This document shows positions 22,608-34,681 of a DNA stretch of 64,000 nt, one piece after another. Below the pieces are notes generated by a model that saw only the letters and a program-made list of their open reading frames with translations, was not told where the DNA came from and searched no databases. Position 1 is the first letter of the stretch; every line of letters begins with the position of its first letter. Source of the stretch: Paramyrothecium sp. XJ0827 (Eukaryota > Ascomycota > Sordariomycetes > Hypocreales > Stachybotryaceae). The DNA is taken from positions 1,922,001 to 1,986,000 of the forward strand of contig JAJFPB010000005.1 in assembly GCA_020881915.1 (NCBI GenBank), in the 5' to 3' direction. The translations under genes and the position numbers were made by a program.

Positions 22608-23905
22608 TGGCACGCCCATATAATGCTTGGGGCCCAGACCCCGTTGCCCATCGACATTTTGGAAGCCATTTCGCCGACCACAACAGTCCCAGTTCTATGT
22701 TGCCCTCTCCCAACGGCATCATGCCTAATACATCCAGCAACCCCAGAGTGGCTGATACTCCTCGTCATCTTCATGCTGGAGCGCCTCCCCTGAGTGCTCC
22801 TGGTTATCAAAGTGTTTACAGCCCGAGTCACCCTGTGCCCTCGTCAGCCTCGATGTCGGTGCACCCTCCAGATTACCGTCTTACCGCTCCTCGCCCGAAC
22901 CTACCCTCCCAGCCATTCCCGGCCATGGCTAAGATGCTACCAAACCTTCCCCTTGACGAGTCTCAGGCGCATGGCTATCGGGACTTGCAAACGACGGGCC
23001 TTCCGCAGGTTGGCGTACCAGTACCTCAACGGCTACCTTCGCTGAGTGAACAGCAGCCTCCGCGGCGGATTGACTCAATTTCATACTCAAACACTGTCGT
23101 GAAACGTTCGGCAATCCAACCTGCGACGACCGAACTGCAACCGAGGCAAGATCATGATTCATCTCCTGATCCGAGACGGCTCGGCCAGGCCTCGGTACCT
23201 AATCTTCTAGGCGAATCCCGAGCGGAAGCTGTAAATGATATCGAATTCAGACTTAGGCTACGCCAACAACCCAAAGCTGCAAGATCTTGCGGTTTCGGGG
23301 AGAGAGACCGACGGGTCATCGACCCACCGCCTATCGTGGAGCTCATGATTGAAAGCCCAACTCTGTCAGAAGAAGAAATTCGAACATACAGATGTTATGA
23401 AAGCTATGTTATGAGTTGCTCTATTTGGGATGAGTCCGGGCAGCGAGATGCATCCTACATGCCGGAGGAGTACCGGCATCAACGGCGCTTGATGGGTTCG
23501 TTGGTAGGCACCCCGTTTGTTGGAAAGGACGAGCACGGCAAAGAAGGGTGTTTTTTCACATTCTCGGACCTTTCCTGCCGCACGCCAGGCTCCTTTCGCC
23601 TCAAATTCAGCGTTATCATGATCGACCCAATCCGAGCCGGGATGATCAGACACTTCCCGATATTAACAGAGGTTCAAAGCGACGTATTTACCGTATATAA
23701 TGCGAAAGACTTCCCGGGAATGGTGGCCAGTACGCAGTTGGCACACAGCCTGAAGGCCCAAGGGTGCATTCTGCAGCTCAAGAAGGGCAACGATAAGTCC
23801 AAGGACCCCAAAAGCGTCCAGGATATGTCGGACGACGACCTTGACGACCAGGATGATGGCCCTGAGTTGCATGGCAGAAGGAAACGGCGATCAATCCGCC
23901 AATAA
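22604..23905 (+). CDS. velC: Velvet-domain regulator, VelC/Vel3-like, 433 aa
   Basis: Single-exon frame of 433 residues. The N-terminal ~205 residues are Pro/Ser-rich and likely disordered. The velvet domain spans ~210-390, beginning EFRLRLRQQPKAARSCGFGE and RDRRVIDPPPIVELMI, then CYESYVMSCSIWDE, and the typical FFTFSDLSCRTPGSFRLKFSVI followed by a conserved KDFPGMVASTQLAHSLKAQG. The QQPKAARSCGFGERDRR form and a long Pro-rich N terminus fit VelC better than VosA, VelB or VeA. After the domain comes an acidic run (DDDLDDQDD) and a basic end (RRKRRSIRQ) that could be a nuclear signal. Velvet proteins are NF-kB-like transcription factors that control sexual and asexual development and secondary metabolism. 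ATGs at 22604 and 22607 are adjacent. The leader carries upstream ORFs (listed separately). Confidence 0.9.
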   Translation: MMARPYNAWGPDPVAHRHFGSHFADHNSPSSMLPSPNGIMPNTSSNPRVADTPRHLHAGAPPLSAPGYQSVYSPSHPVPSSASMSVHPPDYRLTAPRPNLPSQPFPAMAKMLPNLPLDESQAHGYRDLQTTGLPQVGVPVPQRLPSLSEQQPPRRIDSISYSNTVVKRSAIQPATTELQPRQDHDSSPDPRRLGQASVPNLLGESRAEAVNDIEFRLRLRQQPKAARSCGFGERDRRVIDPPPIVELMIESPTLSEEEIRTYRCYESYVMSCSIWDESGQRDASYMPEEYRHQRRLMGSLVGTPFVGKDEHGKEGCFFTFSDLSCRTPGSFRLKFSVIMIDPIRAGMIRHFPILTEVQSDVFTVYNAKDFPGMVASTQLAHSLKAQGCILQLKKGNDKSKDPKSVQDMSDDDLDDQDDGPELHGRRKRRSIRQ

Positions 23906-24100
23906 TCATTGCAAGCTTTCTGAATATTTCTGAGGCGCAATCGGGAGCGGGTTACATATTTCATTGATCATCATGGATGATACGAGAGCGCAGAAGCAGG
24001 AACGGCAGCAGGCCACCGCCTATGGCTTCCGATGCCCCAGAATAAGATGGTCGGTATCCCTCAATTTAGGACTCTGGCTCGAATTGACGCTTTTCTCTGG

Positions 24101-24106
24101 AATAAA
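24101..24106 (+). terminator. Candidate polyadenylation signal AATAAA of the velvet gene
   Basis: A consensus AATAAA lies 196 bp after the velvet stop codon, a normal 3' UTR distance in filamentous fungi. Confidence 0.4.
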
Positions 24107-24282
24107 CTTTTGAAAACGCCCCAGCAGACTCTTGTTGTCTAATGGAAGTTCTTGGCCAGTTTGTCTTTCCTGGTCGCCCATATACCCAATTCAATTGAAA
24201 TCTATTCTTGCGCACCTGCGCTCATCTGCGAGGAACAAAGCCTACTGTAACAGGAAAACCACCGATGTGAATGTAATTTACG

Positions 24283-24323
24283 TAAAATATATATTAAATA
24301 AATAAATATTTTATTTTAAAAAA
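24283..24323. other. 41-bp block of only A and T
   Basis: 41 consecutive A/T bases including ATAAATAAATAT-like repeats inside DNA of about half G+C. Its upstream edge is ACG and its downstream edge GTGACC. It may be a transcription terminator region, a relic of a poly(A)-tailed insertion or a scaffold-type element. Confidence 0.75.
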
Positions 24324-26064
24324 GTGACCCAGCAAGATGGCACGCCATCCCTCAGAAGTCAGCTCCTCTGGCTTGGTTCCTGCCTGCGCCGTCACGTACA
24401 TCCAGGATAACAAGCTCTTCCGCGGAGTGCTTTCCCCTTGACGCCAACTAAAGATTCGCGCTCTATTGACAATGCCAGTTCCGAGATCACAAGACGATCA
24501 TCACTACTTTACATGCCACCGGCGAAGAGCTAACAAGAGGCAGTATTCCCTCGCCCTTCGGGTGTTTCTCATGCAGAGTTGCTTCAGACTCGCCCGATAA
24601 CCATGAGGCGAAGAAATTAATGCCCTGCAACGGCAGCGAGTGTTACCAAGGAGCATCATCGGCCCACTCAAAGACAAAGCCGTCTGCAGCCAGGACCGGG
24701 CCGCTGCAGGGATCCTCAGGGTACTACAGGCAGTGGAGGTTCCATACCACTTCATGCTCGGCCTGCCCGCCACGAGCACTTCTCGAAGGAGGCTGAGACA
24801 AAGTCCACAGCAAAAAATCAGCCACATCCGAACGGGCAGGAAACGACCAGCTTTGGGTCACGCGAGCCTGAGGCAGTCTTGGACAGTTCAGCATGATAGA
24901 GGAGAAAGTCGTTCCTTCTCGTAGACAACAAGCTCAACGCAGACCGATAATGTTTCCGTCCGGGTCGATGTCACGACAGAGTAACGTTTGGTGGCTTTGA
25001 AGCACCACCCCCTGCTCCAATGCAACCAACTGTTCCCCGCGCTCATAACGAATTCCTCACCAGGCCGAGAGGACCTTTTCTCCGCTCGATTTGAGTATGT
25101 TGGGCCATGATAGGCTCGGAATAAAAGTCCGTACTGCTCAGCGGACGTAGCGCACTCTGGTCCCAAGACATTTGCTGGTGATGTTGCGTGTCCCCTGTTG
25201 TAGAAACAGGCAGCCCCTCGCAGGGAGGGGTGTAGCTTACCTGGTTTTTGGATCAATATCCAAGACACTGGTTTAAGACTTTATGCTCTGGGCGGAATTT
25301 ATGTCCGTGATTGCCTTTGTCTGAACCAAGATCTTTCTTCCGGTGAACCCATTAAACAGGAACACCAGAACAAGGCTCGAAGTTAATCTTCGATATCTTG
25401 TCCCGGAGTCGGCTCCAAATGCCGTCACACGAAATGCTTTGCCCGTCTTCTCCCTCCATGGCTCGAGCTATGTCTCAGGGTCGGCCGAAACTAAGAGATT
25501 GGGCACAAAGTTTGGGCATGCAGAACCACAGCCTTGAGAAGAACCCAAAAATTGACTTGTCACAAAACACCTTTTCCTGGCCCGGAGTTCCGTGGAGGCG
25601 TCCCTCGGGGAAGGAAAGCCTGGGGTGTGACTATGAGTGGGGGTTGAAACGGTCCAGGAATCCGGCCGGCCTCAACCAGTTTGACGTTGAAAGCTGCATT
25701 TTGTAATGAAGAGACGAGCATGGATTGTCGTTGGGAGGACGAGACTTGCACCACGACCTTGCGAGACGAGTATCTTAATTGAAGGGCAGTCAACGCTGTA
25801 AAGAAAGGAGAAGGCCATCCCTGCCCCTCCTCCCCAAGTTTTCAAGCTGTCTGACAGACAATGGCTATTACAATCTCTGCCTGTCATCTGTTAATCGGCG
25901 ATTTACGATGCGAGAGGTGGGTTTGCGACTCGACTTTGTCAGTTGACCGGTACAAGTGGAATAGCGTGATACATGCATTACGAGTCAAGAGGCCAAGGGT
26001 CCATCTTCGATTATGATGCCGAATTTGGTCTCTCGTACCTTACAGATGAAGTTTGTCCAGTGTG

Positions 26065-26086
26065 AATCAGGCGCAAATCAGGCGCA
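26065..26086 (+). repeat. 11-bp direct tandem duplication
   Basis: AATCAGGCGCA occurs twice in direct succession. It is a minor local duplication with no gene nearby. Confidence 0.8.
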
Positions 26087-29000
26087 AGGCTGTTTGGATA
26101 CGTCCGTTTAGACAAGTGGCGACATTCAACCATAGTGCCTCTGCCGCAGGCTAACGAAAAGACTTGGCTTCAGCCGTTGGGCAGACGCTTGTAGTTTGAC
26201 AAGCGGCCGAAGTTTTGACAAGGCCGTTCGACGGCGTTAGGCGGATGGGGGCTAGATCTTGGCCCGATGACGAAGGACTCTAGCTTGCATGACCTTTAGG
26301 TCCATCGAAGCTTAACTATCACATGTATAGCGGCTAGTCATCCCGAGGCAAGATCTTTCCGTACGATTTGGTGGCGGCGGTGGCAGAAGCTTAATCGGAC
26401 TCGCCACGAAAGACGATTCGTTTGCGGTAACTTCGGGACGCCGGCATGGCATGCTCCTCCTCGGAGATGCCTTAATCGTGTCCAGTGGATGTGATGCCCC
26501 TGCCGACATGGCTACCAGTCGCCCCGACGAGCACCAGGATCCCGGGAACGGATTCCTTGCGCCTTTGACCGTCCGCCCCTATCTCAGTCTTCCAGAAGGT
26601 CGAAGTTAATGCTGTAGTAGACGGTCCCAGGCGCCTCTGTGGGCATCACCACCAGAGGAAAACGCACCCGCTTCTCGAAAAGCGTGAGTAGACCAGCTCC
26701 ATTCGATGCGCCGACGGAGATGTGGAGCAGCGCCCGTGGAGAACAAACTTTCCAGATCTTGAGTCAAGATGAATTTGCCCGAGAGACCTACTCATGGGTC
26801 ATTGGTGACAGCCCTGGCTGTGCATGTCCGTTGCGACGAGTGAGACCCATAGTTACCGTTATTTGGGGCATAGTTTGCTCCTGCCTCCCCTTTGGGATGA
26901 ACACGTGTACATACGCCGTTGGGAAAATCTTTTTGCGACCACTGACGGCGAGGAGAGCTAAGAAATCTAAGGATGTCCGGGGTTGCGACGGCGCCTTGGC
27001 CTTGTTAAGATTATGTGTCGGCTGTATCGTCTCGGGAGCTCTGACAAAGAGGGCCGATCGTCTCTACTGCCGGTGTTTACAATTGAAGCAGTGGATGCTG
27101 TCAGGCAATTCTTCTTGACATATGACCTTGATGGAATGCCCAGTTGTCCTGGATGAGATGTGGTTTCTGGAATTATGCCCTCTATTCTTTATCATACATA
27201 GGACTGAGCTTTGCTCGCTTTCCAGTCGTAGCGGAGCAAATAATAATTGTTTCCTCGGCAAGCTGTATGTAAGAAAGCAAACACTTTGCTTCCTGGAACA
27301 ATTTCCAGCTGTAAACATGTAATCGAAATCCGTGGCGCCTCAAGAGGTTATACAGAGTTTCCACGGCCAGCTGGTGTTTTTTTTTTTGCTTTCTAGGACG
27401 GCCAACACTAGCTACTAGCCCCGTGTCAACGCATGGGGAGATGAGCCTCAGAGCAAACTCGAGACGAAGAACACGAAGAACACGGAGTTGTTCGAAAGAG
27501 CATTGACCCTGTGTTCCTTTCTTACCGCACAATAGCAACGGATAAAAAATGGCAGTATTGTAAAGGACGGCTACAGATCGTAATGACAAGCGAGGTATGG
27601 ACGAATGGATTTGTCTGGTCTAATCCTGTGTGTGATTCTTCGCCTTGTTCGTGGAACCGAAGTTGATTGTTGTTCTGTCAAGGCTCGCAAGCTGACGATA
27701 TTATTCAAAGGGAACGTATCGTTCCCAAGAGACTGAGACCCGGGTACTGCTTAGTCCTCCATTCAAACGGCCTTTTGAAGCTCACTTGCTGCTATCTGTT
27801 TGGACTGACTACATGAGATCCTTGTTATCCATATGCCTGGTGTCATACACCTGCAACTCACTAACACGAAGAAGCAGGGGGGTTGCCAGATAAAACTCGG
27901 TAATCTACTTGTCGGTGTGTAGGGTGGCTGGTAGTCTCGTAGTTGGAGAACCTTTCCTAGTTGCCGAGACTTGGTGCCATAATTTCTTTATCAAGTTCCA
28001 CAAGACGTGAGAGTTTATTGATTCATAATGCATCATCCTGTCGAGTATGACAGCCTTTTTTGAACACCAATGATGGAGAGTGAAGTGAGTCTTTAAGTCC
28101 AAGTTACAGTCGAGAGAAATCGTTTTCAGAATGTCGATGATACAAAAGGTCGAGTATAAAGAAGGGAAATCGGCGTTCATGTTTTCGCCGCGAGTGAGTG
28201 AATTCGAAGAGCATCTATATGTATATCCTAGGGTATATAGGCCACATGAATGAACGGTGGCCCTCAAAAGGTGCATATACCACAATACAGCAGTGTTGAG
28301 GAGTATTTTACGTATCTCGACATGCCATTATTCATAGCCAGGGATGTTTGCATAGCTCTGGACATGGTTATTGCCCTATAACTAAGAGAACCACGATGCC
28401 TTGAAGACGGGATATATTGTAGTGTTCAACGGCTTTAACAGTCATGAAGAAAGGCTCCTAGGGGAACGCAGTTGTACAATACTAGAGGTCGATGCTTCGA
28501 CTGGCGTCCTTCAATCTACTTCCATGTTATTTGGGTTCTCGTTTCTAGCTTTTGAACGGAGAGGCAATGCTGCCTGACGAGGTGGCAGCGAGACCGGCAG
28601 GCTATTTGCCGATTAGACCAAGAATGGACAGCAAGAGTTAGCTGCTATTCTGGGCCAATTATGCACCGAGAGCCGTAGCCTTCATATGCAAGCATCGTTG
28701 CGATGGACCGAGGTACTGACCTTCTGGCTTGTGGTATGTACTCCATTTAGTCGTACTTCTTTTAGACAGGATCTGAGCTTGACTTAGTTTTGAGGATAAA
28801 AACTGTCAAGGCTAATTTGCAGAGGAGTCGAGGAAGAACAATGCGTCGCTGAAACCGAGGATGGCAAGGACTTCTCAAGATGACGTGGAGGAACAATGTC
28901 CTCCTGCCCTTAATGTGATGTTGTTGTACTCTCCTGATCCCAGGCGAAACCAACGGCGGCGGCGACGACAAAAGAAGATGCAACACCGTCATGGGATCAA

Positions 29001-30836
29001 ACGTCGAGCAATGTCACAATTAGGATCGAGGGAGCCTGGGCAGCCAAGGACAGGGAACAAGTGCGTAACAGGCCGGGTGCTGCAACACCATGATGCACGT
29101 GGCCCGCGTCTGGCGGAACCTGGAAGGTTTAAAGAAACAGCTGCGCTGCGGCACATGCGAGCTTGGCGAGTCATCTCGGCAAAGGAGCTGTGCGACTGTG
29201 AAGGTTGGCGGTGAGGGTCACGATCCATCCGAGAAGGACGAGGACGCGATGCGGCGAGGACGAGCAAAAGCTTGGCGGAGCAGAGAAGCGATTGAAGAAT
29301 GAAGAAGGTGTTCAAGAGCAAAAGGATTCAAGATTAACCCACGTTTTGGATCGTGCCATTAATAGGCATAAAATTGATCCCTCGACAGCGGCAGGATCTG
29401 TATCCCGGAGGCCCATCACGAACCCCAGATCTCTTTCTGCTTGTTATCTTTGCCTCCACCTCGACCTCCACCTCCACCGCTCATCGACAAGGGTTGGCTG
29501 GTACCTTGCATGGACGGGATACCTGGCAGCAGCGCAACAACGTAAGCGACGTGCAGGTACCTACACTTGAGGATTGAGGGTTAACATCTTGCATGCAGGA
29601 CAGCGATGACGAGCGTCAGGTAGGTGGATAGCCCAGTACCCAAGGTAATCTAATAATCTGCCTGCCTGCCTGCCGTCAAGCTTGCTCGTGCTGCGTTTGC
29701 AAGCAAACAAGGTAGCGACATAAAGGTGAGCCTGTCAAGGTGAAGCACGTAAATCACCAAATACCCTGTGTGTGTGAGTGCCTAACAGGCCAGGAGGACT
29801 TGCGGCCGCCGTTAGGTACTAATGCCCAGGTTATGACATGTTACAGCTTCGCTTGTTCCTGGCAATCAGGTGTACAGCTTGCGGTAAAGCGACTGTAAAT
29901 GCCCCTGAATATGGACATGGGTGTGAGTATGCCGGTTCACATACGCTGCCGAGTTAAGCTCGTGGACTTGCAGAACTACAGTAGAAAATCTTCTTGAAAT
30001 TGATTGATACAGTAATTTCGTGCACAAGCTCGGGCAAAAAGCAGTTACAACAGATCTCCCATCAAAGCATTTTCTATTCGCGTTTTCTCGCTGAGCGCGT
30101 ACATCCGTAAACCACCAACCACCCCATGACATGCTCGTCTAAGATGGATGCCTTACCTATGGATAACAGCGACTTGAAGCACATTAGGCACAGTTTCCCC
30201 GAGAAAGTACTCCGATGAGGGGATAGCTGAACATTGCCAACACCGGAACGCTCGACTAGCAGCCGAAAAGTTGCGAAAACATGACGAAAACGCACGCCTC
30301 CTTACAACCTAGCGGTCCTATCTGGACGAGGCACAACGCACACCATCGGAGAAAATGGTACCTAAGCGAAGGGGGCTATTTGTCGTTCACCAGCCAATGA
30401 GAGGCGGCCCAGCTCAGCTGGTCGACCCAAAGGCACATGTACCGGTACTCTGCGCGCCGCTTTTTTTTGGGCCATGCAGGGCAAGCAGCTAGCGCGTTTC
30501 AAAATAAACCAGGGGAGATTGCAAGCCACGCTACCCACCTTTTACGTCGTCTTTCCTTTTCTCCTCCTCCACCACCACCACCGCTACCTTGTCCATCAGC
30601 CCTTTGCCGGATATGATGCCTGGACTGTGCCGCCCGCCGCCGCTGCCAGCAGGCGACTCGCTCGACGCTTGGACGGTCATTTTGCCCATCTCATTTGCCC
30701 ATTTGCGGTGCACGGCCTGCTCGTTTGCTCCTTGTTCATCACAGCCTGCCTCATCCGGAAGTCTGGACGGCGGGTCCTGGTCGTCCATCCTCACCCGGCC
30801 AGAAGTTGAAACAGACAAAAAACCAAACAGGGCAGA

Positions 30837-30860
30837 AGAGAGAGAGAGAGAGAGAGAGAG
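30837..30860 (+). repeat. AG dinucleotide repeat, 12 units
   Basis: Twelve perfect AG units in the gene-empty region, a simple microsatellite likely to vary in length between strains. Confidence 0.9.
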
Positions 30861-31186
30861 CCTCCGGGCCTGGCCCGCCTTCGTGCCAACTCGGGAAGAA
30901 GCAGCGCTAACCTGGCCAGGACCACGATGTTTTCAAGGACAATGCAACGTGTACGTGCACAGTACGGAACGATGCTGCCTTGGAAAATAGTCTTGTCTTT
31001 GTTCATCGATGTGGAGACTGAACACGTACTCTGAGCATTTCCAGTAATCTGGTGCCGCGTGGGTGACGGACTCTTCCCGCCGCGCCCGCTTCCACGATCT
31101 GGACCCGTATCCGCATGTTGTCTTAGTTATTCTCCACTTCCAGCCACGAGCAAAAGAGCGCAAATCGTCAAGGACGGCACGGGACT

Positions 31187-31196
31187 ACAGTACTGT
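31187..31196. promoter_or_regulatory. ACAGTACTGT palindrome, copy 1
   Basis: A 10-bp perfect palindrome followed by GCTGTAC. One of three exact copies in the window; no gene start is close by. Confidence 0.5.
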
Positions 31197-32681
31197 GCTG
31201 TACCGTGTCCACGTTGTAAATGTCGCAATCCAGCATGTGAGGATTTCGGCATTGAGTGTCTATTCTTGAACCTCAAACAAACAGCTACCTTGGCACATCT
31301 TGTCCTCCTCGCTTGTGAAAGCAATCCTTACATCATGAATAAGTTGGGATTATGTTCGAGAATAACAAGAAGGATCGGCGCTCAGGGCCAACCCTGTTCA
31401 TCTGAATAATCCCGATAGATCCCTGTCTTGTGAAACGGGCCCCCGTTCCGTTTCCACGCTGCTTGTTTTGTTCCTTGAAGTTTTGCATAAAGCAAGCTAC
31501 GCAGGGGAGGGAGGGCATGGGCGCATCCCCGTCCAGGGCCGCTTGGCCACAGTTCCGATCTGTTGGTGGAGGCCAGCAACCCATTGGTTGGCGCTCCTCC
31601 ATTATCTTGGGCGCCTACAACAGCACCTGGACTCCCGATGCGTGCCTGGACGATAATTTTCATACGCCTCACTACGCTCTGTAGCTGTGCTTTGCCGCTC
31701 CGGTTTGTTTGATCATATGCAGGAGCGCGGCAAGCTTCCTTGCGTGTTTATCTTGAGCATCACAAATCACAGTGCCGCAGCCGTACAGACGGCTGCCCCC
31801 CCCTTGCGCGATGGGGCATCTAAAAACGCCCAGGAACAAACCCCCCGATAGGCCCAAGACGAATCGCACTAAGTCAGTATGGATCTGGAGAACAGAACAG
31901 AATAGAGCGGATTGAGAAATTTCGGAAGCGTGTCGATTACATGGGGGCCGTTGCACAGCAGAAGCCTTATTCTTCCTTCCCCGGCTATCGCAACCCTTCA
32001 CGTCTTCAGTCCTTCGGTGTTTGTGGCGCGGTGCCACTTTGTCGCTTGAGGGAGCTCATGGGGGAGACTGGCAGGACCGGCAGCGTTTCCATCCGCGGCA
32101 CGGAACAGAGCATGAATCGATGCAAACCTTCAACGAGGAGAGGTGGGATGTGCAATCGTCAGCGCTCTCCTGATTCACATGCCAGTGACTTCCTCTCTTT
32201 CGAAAAATTTTCTTCTTTCTTGGCACATAGGTCGGAAAAATGAGTAGTAGAAGAAGAAAAAATTCTAGTCATGTCGTCTGCACCATCGTAATTGAGCCGC
32301 CCGCCGCCGAGCCAACCTGTCGATTCGAGAAGGAAAAAATGATGCCTCTGAAGAGTACCGCTCCGCACCGTACCGCCCATCTTAGCGCTGTGGTACCTTG
32401 CGTTAGCCTCCCGTACGCTCCCCCGTTGCCAACTCAATCGTCCTATCAACTGCGTTACTAGCAGATACCGTAGTGCATCGTCGATGGGACACTAGGTCAG
32501 GTACCCGCGGCATCCCTAGTTGTCGTCTCCACCCACCCACCAAACCCAACCGTCCGGCCTTCGTCCAAGGGGGGTAAGGGGGGCTAAATTCTAGAAGTAC
32601 AGAGACATGGGAGGCCACCCCTGGCGCTAAAACAGACATGACCCCGGTTCAGGGGCCCGGCCTTGTCGTCCAAGGTACTGC

Positions 32682-32691
32682 ACAGTACTGT
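32682..32691. promoter_or_regulatory. ACAGTACTGT palindrome, copy 2, upstream of the DUF1996 gene
   Basis: A perfect 10-bp palindrome 440 bp before the DUF1996 start codon, flanked by further GTAC units (GGTACTGC before, AC after), so within the likely promoter. Confidence 0.5.
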
Positions 32692-32773
32692 ACGGCCATG
32701 CCATCTCAAGATGGTATCCTTGGTGCACTGCACACTGCACTGGCCCAGACCACCCAGGCTCAGCCCACGATGC

Positions 32774-32779
32774 TATATA
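32774..32779 (+). promoter_or_regulatory. TATA box candidate of the DUF1996 gene
   Basis: TATATA about 350 bp before the start codon, followed by a strongly C/T-rich leader (32790-32960), the usual structure of a highly expressed fungal promoter. Confidence 0.45.
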
Positions 32780-33130
32780 CGGGCGCCTCTCCACCTCTGG
32801 ACTCTTGGTCCTCTTGCCCTCCACCGTTCTTTCTTTTACCTTCACACTCCTTTCACACTCTCTTGGAAAGCTGCTGAGCACGTCCATTCCTTGCCTTCAC
32901 CCAGACAGGTTCTCTCCTTCATCCTGTTTGTTTCTTTCTTTTCCAACACTGATTGTCCCACAAACTCCTGAGTCTCAACGACTTCATTCGTGTGATTCAC
33001 AGTCATTCATTCAGGTGCTCTGGTAACACCACAACAAACCTCCTTTCCCCACGTTTCGATCCTCTGGTAGAAGAAGAACAACATCTCTCTCGCACCCACA
33101 ACCTACAGCACAAATCTACCCGCATTCGAA

Positions 33131-34681
33131 ATGAAGTTCACCACCACCATCGCCGCCGTCGCGGCCATGGCCACCGGCGCCATGGCTGCTCACGAGAAGA
33201 GCACCTTTGCTGTCCTCCGCTTCAACGGCAAGCAGCTCACCAAGGGCCGCATGGATCCCAACGTCAGCCCCGGAAAGCCCAGCAACCACGTCCACACCAT
33301 CATGGGCGGCAGCGGCTTCAGCATGAGCGCTACCGGCGACGATCTGATGAAGTCCGAGTGCAGCAACGCCAAGATCAAGGGCGACAACTCCAACTACTGG
33401 TTCCCCTCGCTCTACTTCAAGGACCCCAACAACGGCTCCGTCGAGGCTGTCGAGGTCTTCTACGTCAACGCCTACTACTTGTGAGTGCACTGAGCTCGAG
33501 CGATGGGCTGCTGGACTCCTAACTAACAGCCTCTTAGCTTCGAGAAGTCCAACGATGACATCAAGGCCTTCCCCATCGGCCTGAAGATGATCAGTGGGGA
33601 CCCCGACGCCCGCACCCCTCCTGAAGGAGGCCCCAAGAGCAACTTCAACCCCGACGACGGCCCTGTCGTCCCGGTCAAGTGGACTTGCCCTCGTACCGGC
33701 AACAACTACGACCCACCCTCGTGGCCCGCTGATTCCGATGGCAGCCAGGCTGGTATCGGTGACCCGATCAACAAGGGTGAGGGTGTTGGTTTCCCTGACC
33801 GTAACTGCGACGGCTTCGCTTCCCCCCTCCGTGCCGACATCCACTTCCCCTCCTGCTACAACCCCGAGGCTGGCCTTGACAAGGTTGGCGAGAACATGGC
33901 CTGGCCCAGCAACACTGGTGACGGAAACAAGGACTGCCCCCAGGGTTACATCCACGTCCCTCACCTGTTCATTGAGGTCTACTGGGACACCCCCGCCTTC
34001 GTCGACCGCTGGACTCAGGGAACCGGCAACCAGCCCTTCGTCCTGTCCAACGGCGATGCCACCGGCTACAGCTCCCACGCTGATTTCCTCGGCGGTTGGG
34101 AAGAGGATCTCCTCCAGCACATCATCGACACCTGCGACGCCGGTACTGCCGGTATGGACAACTGCCCCGGTCTCTTCCATGGCCTGAACGAGGGCGAGTG
34201 CACCATCCCCTCCGAGGTTGACGAGCAGGTTGACGGTGTCTTGGACAGCCTTCCTGGTGGCCACGCTCTGCAGGGCTGGTCATACGGTATCCCCGAGAAG
34301 CCTGAGGAGCCTCAGCAGCCCGAGCAACCCGAGCAGCCTGAGCAGCCTGAGCAGCCCGAACAGCCCGAGCAGCCTGAGCAGCCAGAGGAGCCCACCGTCA
34401 CAGAAGCCCCTGTTGTCGAGGCCCCCGTTGCCCCCACCGAGGCTCCTTCCACCGAGCAGCCCGTGACTGAGCAGCCCCCGGCTGAGGACCCCGTCGAGGA
34501 GCAGCCTGCTCCTTCTCCCTCGCCCGTCTGCGAGCCCAAGATCCACACCGTCTGGGAGACGGTCACCGTCACTGCTGGCAGCGAGACTCTCCCCACCGAA
34601 CCTGCCAACCCTGCTGACGCCTACACCCGCAAGAAGGCTCGCCGTGACCATGTCCACCACCACCGCCGTCACCACCTTTAA
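33131..34681 (+). CDS. DUF1996 secreted protein with PEQ repeat and His-rich end, 497 aa, 2 exons
   Basis: Exons 33131-33480 and 33538-34681 join to 497 residues across a 57-bp intron with an aactaac branch point. A signal peptide (MKFTTTIAAVAAMATGAMAA) is followed by the DUF1996 domain (~20-330), with the family hallmarks MDPNVSPGKPSNHVHTIMGG, NYWFPSLYF, WTCPR, FPSCYNPEAG, CPQGYIHVPHLFIEVYWDT and the end GLFHGLNEGECT. The tail has seven exact PEQ repeats (34319-34381), a PTE-rich stretch and a basic, His-rich end (RDHVHHHRRHHL). Wall-associated or secreted location is likely; the domain's biochemical role is unknown, though conserved His and Asp suggest metal binding. Codons end almost always in C, the mark of a highly expressed gene. 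This also creates a long antisense open frame that is not a gene. Confidence 0.93.
34319..34381 (+). repeat. Seven tandem 9-bp units coding PEQ
   Basis: Seven PEQ tripeptides with silent changes between units (CCC/CCT, GAG/GAA, CAG/CAA), so the repeat is not a very recent slippage product. It lies between the DUF1996 domain and the PTE-rich tail. Confidence 0.9.

Larger units (their letters stand above)
23906..33130. other. 9.2-kb gene-empty region
   Basis: I find no recognisable gene between the velvet gene and the DUF1996 gene. Frames of 94-159 codons (for example 26639-27118 plus, 27182-27589 minus) show no domain, no signal peptide and no plausible splice partners. Contents include a candidate polyadenylation signal (24101), a 41-bp A/T-only block (24283-24323), an 11-bp direct tandem duplication (26065-26086), a run of GCCT repeats (near 29660), 12 AG units (30837-30860) and two ACAGTACTGT palindromes (31187, 32682). 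It could hold decayed mobile elements, non-coding transcripts or a species-specific gene I do not recognise. Confidence 0.5.

Noticed and set aside
33116..34264. 382-codon open frame on the minus strand opposite the DUF1996 gene
   Set aside because: It is a side effect of strong C-ending codon bias in the true gene; composition is Val/Gly-rich with no domain and no start context.
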